Assembly (NCBI RefSeq): GCF_017875465.1
Contig: NZ_JAGGMQ010000001.1
Location: 2,046,001 to 2,110,000 of the forward strand
From: Winslowiella toletana
Lineage (GTDB): Bacteria; Pseudomonadota; Gammaproteobacteria; Enterobacterales; Enterobacteriaceae
Direction: 5' to 3'
Length of the DNA: 64,000 nucleotides
Below the pieces are notes generated by a model. That model saw only the letters and a program-made list of their open reading frames with translations. It searched no databases and was not told the origin of the DNA. Shown piece after piece: positions 37,969 to 45,800 of the stretch. The translations under genes were made by a program, and so were the position numbers. Within the stretch, counting starts at the first letter, position 1; each line of letters opens with the position of its first letter.

Positions 37969-38007
37969 AGGTTATCAGAGCCGGAACTCCGGTTCCGGCG
38001 TAACCGG

Positions 38008-38292
38008 TTATTTGTACTTTACGTTGAGGCTAATGGAAGCACCACAGGCGCTGGCGTAACGCTCAAGCGTCTTCATGCTGGCCCCGAGCGGATTTTTTTC
38101 CAGTCTTGTCAGCGCGCCAGGTGAAATTTCCAGACGACGCGCAAGCTCCACCTTGTTCAGGCTGGCATGCTCCCGCATTTCGTGCAGGGTAGCCAGCATC
38201 TCCAGTTCTCTGTCTGCTTCTGCATATGCCTGGCGGGCCTCTTCAGTGTTAAGCATACGGCTGCGTAGTTCTTTTATGCTTACCGGTTTCAT
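38008..38292 (-). CDS. XRE-type antitoxin
   Basis: 94-aa protein with a helix-turn-helix in the C-terminal half (LNKVELARRLEISPGALTRLEKNPLG). Its start overlaps the stop of the upstream toxin gene by 4 nt, the toxin-first order of HigBA-like modules. It should bind its partner and repress the pair. Confidence 0.85.
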   Translation of the reverse strand: MKPVSIKELRSRMLNTEEARQAYAEADRELEMLATLHEMREHASLNKVELARRLEISPGALTRLEKNPLGASMKTLERYASACGASISLNVKYK

Positions 38293-38597
38293 TGGAAATC
38301 CTCCAGACGTTGCCGCGCCAGCCTTATCGCTTTTGCGGGGGTTGTTTGCGTTTTCTTCACAAAAGCGTGAAGAAGGTAGACATGTTGCCCTTGAGCATAG
38401 CAGTACAACGTACGCGCTATATCCGCGCCTCCTACTCTAAGTTCAAAAAGGCCCGCGCCGATCACCCTGCTATAGGGCATCTTAAGTTGTCCTTCCGTTT
38501 CAAGCCGCTCAATCAACCGGAACATTTGACCACGCAGGCGATCCGGTAATTCTTCCAGTTCCTTCGCGGCAAGTCCATGCGCCGTTACTGTGTACAT
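38289..38597 (-). CDS. RelE/Gp49-type (HigB-like) toxin
   Basis: 102-aa protein of the phage Gp49-like RelE superfamily: LAAKELEELPDRLRGQMFRL, FELRVGGADIARTLYCYAQG and LLHAFVKKTQTTPAKAIRLA are typical. It likely cleaves ribosome-bound mRNA. Forms a two-gene operon with the XRE antitoxin. Confidence 0.88.
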   Translation of the reverse strand: MYTVTAHGLAAKELEELPDRLRGQMFRLIERLETEGQLKMPYSRVIGAGLFELRVGGADIARTLYCYAQGQHVYLLHAFVKKTQTTPAKAIRLARQRLEDFQ

Positions 38598-38765
38598 GTT
38601 GTCTCCATTTCAATGAGTTTAATATATATCCAGATTAATATTTACGCAAAAAGAAAATTTCACTAAATAGTGAAATTCATCTTTAAGATAAAACTACCTG
38701 TTAATACAGAACAAACTGCTGACTGGCCGGCGCACAAAAACCAGCCTTGTGCTCATCGTCTAACG

Positions 38766-38849
38766 CTATTTCAGTGATCCGGCCTTCCAAACGCGCAACG
38801 AAACGTCAGCTTTCTGGTGCAGTAACTCTGCTTCCGGGATGTGAACCAT
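38766..38849 (-). CDS. Short ORF A (27 aa), unknown
   Basis: Peptide beginning MVHIPEAELLHQKADVSLRV. It lies in the left block of the duplicated region. Its start context matches that of short ORF B and its first 14 residues share the spacing M..I.E.EL.H..A with it. Could be a diverged or decaying copy. No family assigned. Confidence 0.3.
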   Translation of the reverse strand: MVHIPEAELLHQKADVSLRVWKAGSLK

Positions 38850-38961
38850 AAATCGGTATACTCAAAAACCTGTCAATAGGGTTCAGATTAAAATAACTTA
38901 TTCATATAGTACTTCAATTTAGGGTATTGAGAGCTATTCAGCATTGGTACTGTACCGTCCA

Positions 38962-39048
38962 TCAGATGCCGCCCTGCGGTCGCGCAATGGCGACTAAATA
39001 GACTACGGCATTCAGGTGTTGCAACTCCGTTTCGGCTATCCGTGCCAT
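38962..39048 (-). CDS. Short ORF B (28 aa), unknown
   Basis: Peptide beginning MARIAETELQHLNAVVYLVA and ending RPQGGI, with GAGGAT about 7 nt before the ATG. Divergent from the XRE gene that starts 112 bp away. The middle is hydrophobic. Similarity in layout to small regulatory peptides or antisense RNA genes next to symE is possible, but function is unknown. Confidence 0.4.
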   Translation of the reverse strand: MARIAETELQHLNAVVYLVAIARPQGGI

Positions 39049-39159
39049 AACTCATATCCTCAAAAACCTAACAATAGGGTTTGTATAAAAATAACTCGAC
39101 CTCACCATACCACATAATGTAGTATTTACAACATATCGTGGTAAAAGATGAGGTAAGTT

Positions 39160-39561
39160 ATGGCTGTGTTATTACATTCAGGAAGAACAACAGCTATGGC
39201 TATCAGCGACGAAGAGCGTGATTTCTTCATTGCACTCGGTGAGCGTTTTACCCGGTTGCGCAAGGCACACGGCATAACACAGGCCGAACTGGCGGAGAGA
39301 CTGAACGTTTCGCAGCAGACGGTGCAGGCATGGGAAGCAGGACGCAGGCGTATCAAGGTGTCATCGCTGCCCGAGGTGGCGAAGATCTTTTCGATCTCAC
39401 TGGAAGAGTTATTTGGCGGCGAAGTCCGCAGGCCGGTGAACAGACGCGGTCCGTCACCGAAGTGGCAGCAGTATATGGAAGGGATCGATGCACTGCCGAA
39501 GGCACGGCAGAAGATGATTGCGGAGATGCTGGGCGCGATGATCGCCGGGCCGCAGGAGTAG
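39160..39561 (+). CDS. XRE family HTH regulator next to symE
   Basis: 133-aa protein with a Cro/C1-type HTH (GERFTRLRKAHGITQAELAE, LNVSQQTVQAWEAGRRRIKV) and a basic C-terminal region with RRGPSPKWQQYMEGIDALPK. GAGGTAA precedes the ATG; the alternative start at 39196 (MAISDEERDFF) also has an AGGAAG site. It lies 73 nt upstream of symE-1 in the same direction and may control it. Confidence 0.85.
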   Translation: MAVLLHSGRTTAMAISDEERDFFIALGERFTRLRKAHGITQAELAERLNVSQQTVQAWEAGRRRIKVSSLPEVAKIFSISLEELFGGEVRRPVNRRGPSPKWQQYMEGIDALPKARQKMIAEMLGAMIAGPQE

Positions 39562-39634
39562 TTTTTTAGCGCGGTGGTAAAGGGCTGCAACCCTCTGCCA
39601 CCGCTCACCACGGGCAACTAAGCAGGAGTTGATC

Positions 39635-39937
39635 ATGGCTGATCACGATTGTAAGTCAGGGGAAGGGATTTCCAAAGCGGAACGCCGCTGTATTGTGGGA
39701 TATCGCCCAAAGGGCGGCGACCGCAGCACGCCGCAGGTTAACATTGCGGGTAAGTGGCTGAGAGAGGCGGGGTTTGACGTCGGGACGGGCGTCAGCCTGA
39801 AGGTGATGGATCGCTGCCTGGTGCTGATCCCCGACGATCCGGAAGAGAAGCCTCTGAGGGAACTGGAGAAGCAGCTGAAGGCGCAGCGCAGCGAACTGGA
39901 TCACGCCCTTCAGCGGATAGGGGCGGCGCTGGCCTGA
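39635..39937 (+). CDS. symE: SymE family toxin, copy 1
   Basis: 100-aa protein. PQVNIAGKWLREAGFDVGTG followed by VSLKVMDRCLVLIPD is the AbrB/MazE-like swapped-hairpin core of SymE. In E. coli SymE is an SOS-induced, RNA- or DNA-associated toxin silenced by the antisense RNA SymR. AGCAGGAG precedes the ATG with 6-nt spacing. A near-identical but damaged copy is at 42135-42416, and both end in the same hairpin. Confidence 0.87.
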   Translation: MADHDCKSGEGISKAERRCIVGYRPKGGDRSTPQVNIAGKWLREAGFDVGTGVSLKVMDRCLVLIPDDPEEKPLRELEKQLKAQRSELDHALQRIGAALA

Positions 39938-39952
39938 CGGGCGGCTAAAAAT

Positions 39953-39988
39953 AAAAAGCCGGAAGGATCTTGGGATCGCTTCCGGCTT
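39953..39988. terminator. Terminator after symE-1
   Basis: AAGCCGGAAG-GATC...GATCG-CTTCCGGCTTT hairpin with A-run and T-run on the two sides. It separates convergent symE-1 and the putative immunity gene, and shares its core with 35861 and 42431. Confidence 0.88.
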
Positions 39989-40004
39989 TAACTAAGTAAA
40001 AATA

Positions 40005-40250
40005 TTAGCCAATTAATTTCACAATATCGTTTTTGATATCCAAAGCTAATTTAACTAGCTCACTACTATATTTACCTGTATCCGATAATATTTTATTGAT
40101 ATGGAACTTTAATTTCATAAGGATTTCACCAGATGTAGCACTGTAATCAATAGCATCTGTGATTTCCTGAGCCAAAGCTGCATTATTGATAGACTCGTTT
40201 TCTAATGCGGCGGCTAACTTCCTTGAGCGAGAATAAATATCGTTTTGCAT
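40005..40250 (-). CDS. Putative immunity protein for Rhs tip 1
   Basis: 81-aa, all-helical, Lys- and Asn-rich soluble protein with no recognised family. It starts 2 nt after the stop of the displaced Rhs tip, the position where cognate immunity genes lie. AT-richer than the core genes, as is usual for toxin/immunity ends. Confidence 0.6.
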   Translation of the reverse strand: MQNDIYSRSRKLAAALENESINNAALAQEITDAIDYSATSGEILMKLKFHINKILSDTGKYSSELVKLALDIKNDIVKLIG

Positions 40251-40252
40251 AA

Positions 40253-40738
40253 TTAGAACAGGCTAAATGTCTCAATGTGAACAGCATCTGGCGGAACCAC
40301 TGCTTCGATCCCACCCCCTAAATTATCACCAATACCAGGCGCTGGCCTTGTCACAAAATCTGAACCAGGTTTTAAACGCGCAGTCATTAAGAAATTACTT
40401 CTGTCCACGTTTTCTTGAGGGATTCCGTACCGGTTTGCATAACCCGGTGAATGAGGATGTTCCAAAGCCCAAAACTGAGCGCCGACTGTTTCACTGCGAC
40501 CGGTAGTGCCTACACGATATAATGTAGCGCCATTTTCAATTTGCGCTCTTGCTGCTAATGCTTCTGGTGCAGTCGACTGACTTGCAGGCCCATATGGAGT
40601 TTCTACATCAGGTGAACATCTACTCAGTCCCAGCGGATCGATCCAGTTCAGTGGATTAGGTGCATATGCATAGAGGTTTGTTCCACCCATTAACCCTATC
40701 GGATCAGGCTGGTTAAACCTTCCGTCTTCAGGATCGTA
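40253..40738 (-). pseudogene. Displaced Rhs C-terminal toxin tip 1
   Basis: The frame begins at an in-frame TAG with YDPEDGRFNQPDPIGL, then NLYAYAPNPLNWIDPLGL, the Rhs core end that is nearly identical to that of the full-length rhs. A 123-aa variable tip follows. The tip has LYRVGTTGRSE (early Arg), HSPGYANRYGIP and GGGIEAVVPP (late Glu), a layout reminiscent of ADP-ribosyltransferase folds; this is inference. It has no own N-terminus, so it can act only after recombination with the complete rhs. Confidence 0.75.
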
Positions 40739-41036
40739 CTATCAATTACGATTATAATCCCCCCTTTTTTTGGCATCGTAATTCATAGTTAACTAGTTCC
40801 TGATATTAGGATTTGAGATTGGAACAGGCATAGGCCTGAAGATACTGAACGGCTAACACGGGTGGGCCCATCTATACCAGCACATTCGGTACATAATTGA
40901 GTTCACACGCCAAATTGATACTGGTTCATAATTTTTGGCAGTAATTCAACTAACTCAACTTGTGACTAATTTTTCGTAATATTATTTGCCACTTGAAGTA
41001 AGTATAAATTCTACAATATCCCAGTTAATCCTTTTT
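40739..41036. other. Decayed DNA between the two Rhs tip modules
   Basis: 298 bp, AT-rich, with stops in all frames and no recognisable gene. It is presumably debris from successive tip insertions. Confidence 0.5.
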
Positions 41037-41465
41037 TCAGTAGCTTTCATATATTTTCCCTACGTTACCGGTAGTTATATCAAATGAAAATCTAAAATCT
41101 CTTCCGTTTTTATTATAGAAAAAAAATAACAAATCATCGATATAATAAACATCAGAGAAAATGTCATAATCAATTGCGTTTTTTAGTAGCGCAGTGACAT
41201 CCCACTTAACAGATTTATCAGGATTTATAATTAGCGCTCTATTTCTTTCCCTATCAAATGGTGCTTCAACCATAGCTATGGTTCCTCCATCTTTCGTAAG
41301 GACAGAAATTATTTTATCAGAATTTTTCTTTTCATATTTTTTTGAATTATATTCCCATAATAATCCATCAGGCAACAACTCAAACACGCTTAACCCAAGA
41401 GGATTTTTAACCCTATCGTAACCATCTTTATTATATAATTTTTTGTAGTTTGTTATACTTTTCAT
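41037..41465 (-). CDS. Putative immunity protein for Rhs tip 2
   Basis: 142-aa Lys/Asn/Asp-rich protein with alternating strands; no family recognised. The ATG overlaps the stop of Rhs tip 2 by one base (TAATG), so the two are coupled. Position and strong AT bias fit an immunity gene. The longer frame (41477) is not used because it would overlap the tip by more codons. Confidence 0.62.
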   Translation of the reverse strand: MKSITNYKKLYNKDGYDRVKNPLGLSVFELLPDGLLWEYNSKKYEKKNSDKIISVLTKDGGTIAMVEAPFDRERNRALIINPDKSVKWDVTALLKNAIDYDIFSDVYYIDDLLFFFYNKNGRDFRFSFDITTGNVGKIYESY

Positions 41466-41974
41466 TATGAGCCACACCTCCGGGCACGAATTTTTCTAGG
41501 TTTACCCACAGGTATCAACTTAGCTCTATCAGAGTAATTTAATATCTGAATTTGGCTACCCCCGCCCAAGTAAAATTTTCCACCTGAAGTTTGAGGGCCC
41601 ACAGGACCAATTTGAACTCTCACACCTTCAGGAATATGGAATTCTTGAACATGTGAAATCTTAGGTTTGAACTCTGGTATTACAGCCAGCTTCTCCCTTA
41701 CATAATCGACATTTGGGATGTGATCCAAGGTTGCCCATCCTCCCGGGTTAGTTTGTCCTGGAGACATAGCCATTTGTACAGTTATTCCTCCTTTAGGCAC
41801 AACATAAGATTCCAATATAGCCCCAGGTCCCCATGGATCTAAACCTGATGGGGGTGGTAATGCTAACGTACTTAGCCCCAGCGGATCCACCCAGCCCAGC
41901 CCATTAGGCGCATACCGGTACAAATTCAACCCGCCAGCCAGCCCTATCGGATCATCGGGATGAACCTGGTGCCA
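41465..41974 (-). pseudogene. Displaced Rhs C-terminal toxin tip 2
   Basis: Open from just after an in-frame TAA. Core remnant DDPIGLAGGLNLYRYAPNGL then GWVDPLGL, followed by a 135-aa variable tip. Tip features: ESYVVPKGGITVQMAMSPGQ, NVDYVREKLAVIPEFKPKIS, HVQEFHIPEGVRVQIGPVGP and GGGSQIQILNY. I have seen this kind of tip at the ends of other polymorphic toxins but cannot name a biochemical activity. It lacks the Rhs shell and secretion parts. Confidence 0.72.
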
Positions 41975-42044
41975 TCGTATTTTTTAGTCGACTTAACTTA
42001 CTGACAAAACTGGCTTTTAAGAGGCGGCTCTTGCGGATTGTAAC

Positions 42045-42416
42045 ATGCAGTTAACACGAAGATTCCGACGCGCACTTTTGCCCCGCGCACGCTACCGCTC
42101 CGCCGTGGCCTTACCTACCTGCGTCACCATTAAACACGATTGTAAGTCAGGGGAAGGGATTTCCAAAACGGTACGCCGCTGTATTGTGGGATGCGGCGAC
42201 CGCAGCACGCCGCAGCTGAACATTGCGGGTAAGTGGCTGAGAGAGGCGGGGTTTGATGTCGGGACGGGCGTCAGTCTGAAGGTAATGGATCGCTGTCTGG
42301 TGCTGATCCCCGACGATCCGGAAGAGAAGCCGCTGAGGGAACTGGAGCAGCAGCTGAAGGCACAGCGCAGTGAGCTGGATCACGCCCTTCAGCGGATGAG
42401 GGCGGCCCTGGCCTGA
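42045..42416 (+). pseudogene. symE: Damaged second copy of symE
   Basis: From 42135 the frame is almost identical to symE-1, but the start codon and ribosome-binding site are replaced (ATT AAA where copy 1 has its first codons). Five residues (YRPKG) are deleted after the CIVG. The frame is open back to an ATG at 42045, adding about 30 unrelated Arg-rich residues, so a fused product is possible but unlikely. Its terminator is intact. Together with symE-1 it brackets the two displaced Rhs tips as a direct repeat of about 300 bp. Confidence 0.78.
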
Positions 42417-42430
42417 CGGACGGCTAAAAA

Positions 42431-42473
42431 TAAAAAGCCGGAAGGATCACAGGGATCGCTTCCGGCTTATTTT
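42431..42473. terminator. Terminator after symE-2
   Basis: AAGCCGGAAG-GATCACAGGGATCG-CTTCCGGCTT, the same hairpin as after symE-1 with a slightly different loop. Confidence 0.87.
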
Positions 42474-42822
42474 AATTATATATACCTTTATCTTCGACTT
42501 TCTCTATAAATAGATCTTGTAGACTTCCCTGTATTTCATCATCTTTATAGGTCACGACAAAATCACCATCAATATTATCAGGATAATGAGAACCGTCCAG
42601 AGTACCTAATATTATAGAAGCGCTATCAGCGATTGCGACATCTATAAATTTTAATACGTTATCTCTTTCTGCCGGACTTAAATTAGCCAGAGCATTTCTT
42701 GCTTTAGCATAAACATCAGTATCATTATTTACTGGCTTGCTTAGAGACTGCTTGTAACGTACTGAGTTATCGTCAAATAATTCTTTGAAGATAGCATTAA
42801 CCACTTGTTCATCAAGATTCAT
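42472..42822 (-). CDS. Putative immunity protein of the full-length Rhs effector
   Basis: 116-aa acidic, mostly helical protein, fitting a partner of a nuclease. No family recognised. It starts 10 nt after the rhs stop. The place and low GC relative to the rhs core fit a cognate immunity gene. Confidence 0.68.
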   Translation of the reverse strand: MNLDEQVVNAIFKELFDDNSVRYKQSLSKPVNNDTDVYAKARNALANLSPAERDNVLKFIDVAIADSASIILGTLDGSHYPDNIDGDFVVTYKDDEIQGSLQDLFIEKVEDKGIYN

Positions 42823-42832
42823 ACATGCCTCT

Positions 42833-45800
42833 TTATCTTATTTCAGGGTACATCACCTTGTTCATATCAATAAGTTCCTGAAGCTTACTATTTGGTATCT
42901 CAGGATATACCCTTCTTAACTCCCATATATCTCTTGCTACAACATCTCTGGCATTTGCAAATGGTAATCCAGTCTTAGCATTTATTTGACTTCTGGATAC
43001 AATGCCCACCCCTTCTTTAGAAACGGTGTGACCGACGCGAGGAACTAACATGGCTGGTGCAGTCGCAGGATCATATCCTTCGACCAGATCTTTCATAATA
43101 TTCTTCTGACCAACATGGTGTGAGTCCAGCCCAAGGTTTTTGCCTTTAACAGCACTTTTATTGCTTTGATGAGAACTTACATCCCATTTTTCAGGCTGAC
43201 ATTTCAATCCTAGCGGGTCGATCCAGTTTAATGGGTTTGGAGCGTAGGCATATAAGTTTATACCACCCGCCAGACCGATCGGATCAGGCTGTGTAAACCG
43301 CCCAGCCACCGGGTCATAGTAACGGAAAAGATTGTAGTGTAGCCCGGTTTCCCTGTCCAGATACTGCCCCTGGAATCGCAGGTTCTGCGGCACCGCCAGC
43401 TGCCCCGCATGGGTTTCACGTTCGGTTTCACCCCAGCTGCTGAAACGGCCCTGCCATACCACTTCACCGCCTTCATCGGTCAGCCGCTCCGGCAGGCCGT
43501 TCAGATCGGTGTGATACCACAGCGTCTGCTGGCTGTCGCCAGCGATATCCACCCGCGCCAGCGGCTCCCAGCCACCTTCGTTATACAGATACTGCACACT
43601 GTGGTCCGGCGAGCGACTGCTCTGCTCGCCCGCCATCTGCAACCCCTGCCAGTGGAAAGTAATGATTTCCGCATCCGTTTCCGCCTGCCCGTGGCGGTGC
43701 AGAATTTTATGCGTACGGCGGCCCAGCGCATCATAGCGATACTGCACCCGCTGGTATTCCCGGTGTCCGCTCAGCCGCACCTCTGTCACCTGATGCTCAG
43801 CGTTATAACTGAAGTGCTGCTCCACTGCACCCTGTTCCGCCTTACGCCACAGCAGGCGGCCAAAGCCATCATACTCCCAGCGCGCCCCTTTCAGCCTGCG
43901 CAGCAGGTTATGCCAGACCACCTGACCCGCCGTGTCGGTGCGGTTGCCCGCCGGATCATAATGAAAACGCTCTTCCCGCTCAGCGCCGATGCGATGGGTA
44001 ACCTGGCCTGCCGCGTCGTAGCCAAAGCGCTGCTGGCTGAAGGCAGGTCGTGAGTCGTTTTTCTCAACCGACATCAGCATCTGCTGCGCCACCTGATCCA
44101 GACGATCCCACTGGTAGCGGCGTTCCAGCACCGCACTGCGCCGCTTGATAATACGGCCAGCCGGGTCATAAGCGGTTTCCAGCGTCAGCGGCCCCTGACT
44201 GCGGCTGATCTCACGATGCAGGCGGTCACGCGCATAAGCGGCGATATCAGCCTGCTGCCCGTCACGCTGCCAGTTACGCTGCAACAGATGCCCGCTGCCG
44301 TAGCGCAGGAAACTTTGCGTGGTGCCGTCCGGTCCCTGGCTCTGCTGCAGATTGCCCAGCGCATCGTACTGATACTGCCAGCGGCCGCCGTGATTCTGCT
44401 CATTTTGCAGGTTACCCAGCGCATCCAGCGTAAAGCTCAGCTGATCATCCCACTCCGGCTCCGCGGCCTTCTGCCGTGCAGCATGGTGTTCAGCCAGCGT
44501 GGTGCGCTGCAGTGTGACGCTGCGCGCGGCATACTGATAGCGGGTGTAAGTTTCGCCGTTACTTTTCGCCGTCAGCCTGCCCAGCAGATCATATTCCAGC
44601 TGCGAGACCAGCGGCGCCTGCTGTTCACCATTCTGCGCCAGCGGCTGCTGCGAAACTGACGTCACCTGCCCGCGATCGTCATAGCCATAACTTTTCCGCC
44701 GTCCGGCGTAATCGGTCTGCGCCAGCAGGCGTTCGCCGCTGTCCCAGTCAAACTGCCAGCTGTCGTTGTTCGGGTTAATCAGCCGGGTCAGGCGACCAAA
44801 ACGGTCATAATCAAAACGGGTGTGATGACCCGCCGGATCGGTCTGGCAAATCACCTGTCCGCGTACGTTGCGCTGTAGTTTTCGTTCAGAGAAACCGTCA
44901 ATATTCTCACCGGCCAGCTGCCCGTGAGCATCGTACTCGTAGCGGGTTTCGCGGTTATCGGCGCGGATAATGGCTTCGATACGACCGGCACGGCTCCAGC
45001 GACAGGATGTGGTATTCCCTTCGGCATCGGTGGCGCTCAGCAGCCTGCCCGTCGCGTCATAGTGCTGATGACTGCGGTAACCCGAACAGTCTTCATCGCT
45101 GACCATCTGCCCGCGCTCGTTCCACCAGAAACGGCGGACATTACCCAGCGCATCGGTTTCGGCAACCAGGTCACCCTGCGGGTTCCACTCCAGCTGCGTG
45201 ACGCCACCCTGTGGATCGGTTACCGCCACCACATCACCCAGCGCGTTGTGCTGATAACGCCAGCTGGCGCCGTCAGCCAGCACTTCCTGCTGCGGCTGTG
45301 ACCACACCGGATGCCAGACCGTCAGCCGGGTTTCGCCCAGAGGATTGCGCACCACGGTCAGATTGCCGCGCTGATCATAGCCATACTCCCAGCGCTCGCC
45401 GTCAGGGCCGCTGGTCGCCTGCAACTGCTCCCCCTGATCCGCCCATTCATAATGCCATTCAGCACCATACATATCGGTCCAGCCGGTAATACGATACTGC
45501 GCGTCCCACTGATGGAAAGTGCTGCCGCCGGAAAGGCAGGTCACCGTTGCATTACGGGCCTGCTCATCGCTGTCAATGATCCAGCTTTCCAGTATCTGCT
45601 GCTGATCGTCACGTACCTGATAGCTGATAACACGCCAGAAGGTACTGTCTGCTGCTGGCTGCCAGTCGTAGCTTACTGTCAGACCGGTGGCATAACTGTG
45701 GCTGGCCAGCATATCGCTGGCGCGATCCCAGCTGAAGCGTCGTGTGGTGACTTCATCAGCATCAGTGACGCTGATCAGCTGCCCCTGATCGTTGTAGCCG

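Larger units (their letters stand above)
38598..39159. other. 562-bp region upstream of the XRE-symE genes with a diverged internal duplication
   Basis: No long ORF. Two related blocks (about 38815-38900 and 39015-39095) share AACTC, CCATAA, CTCAAAAACCT and CAATAGGGTT in the same order, about 70 percent identical by eye, roughly 200 bp apart. Each block begins a short minus-strand ORF, listed separately. Confidence 0.6.

Noticed and set aside
35921..40738. Calling the DraG-like fragment and Rhs tip 1 a Tre1/Tri1 pair
   Set aside because: The fragment lacks most of the hydrolase and tip 1 already has its own adjacent small immunity candidate; the link is only suggestive.
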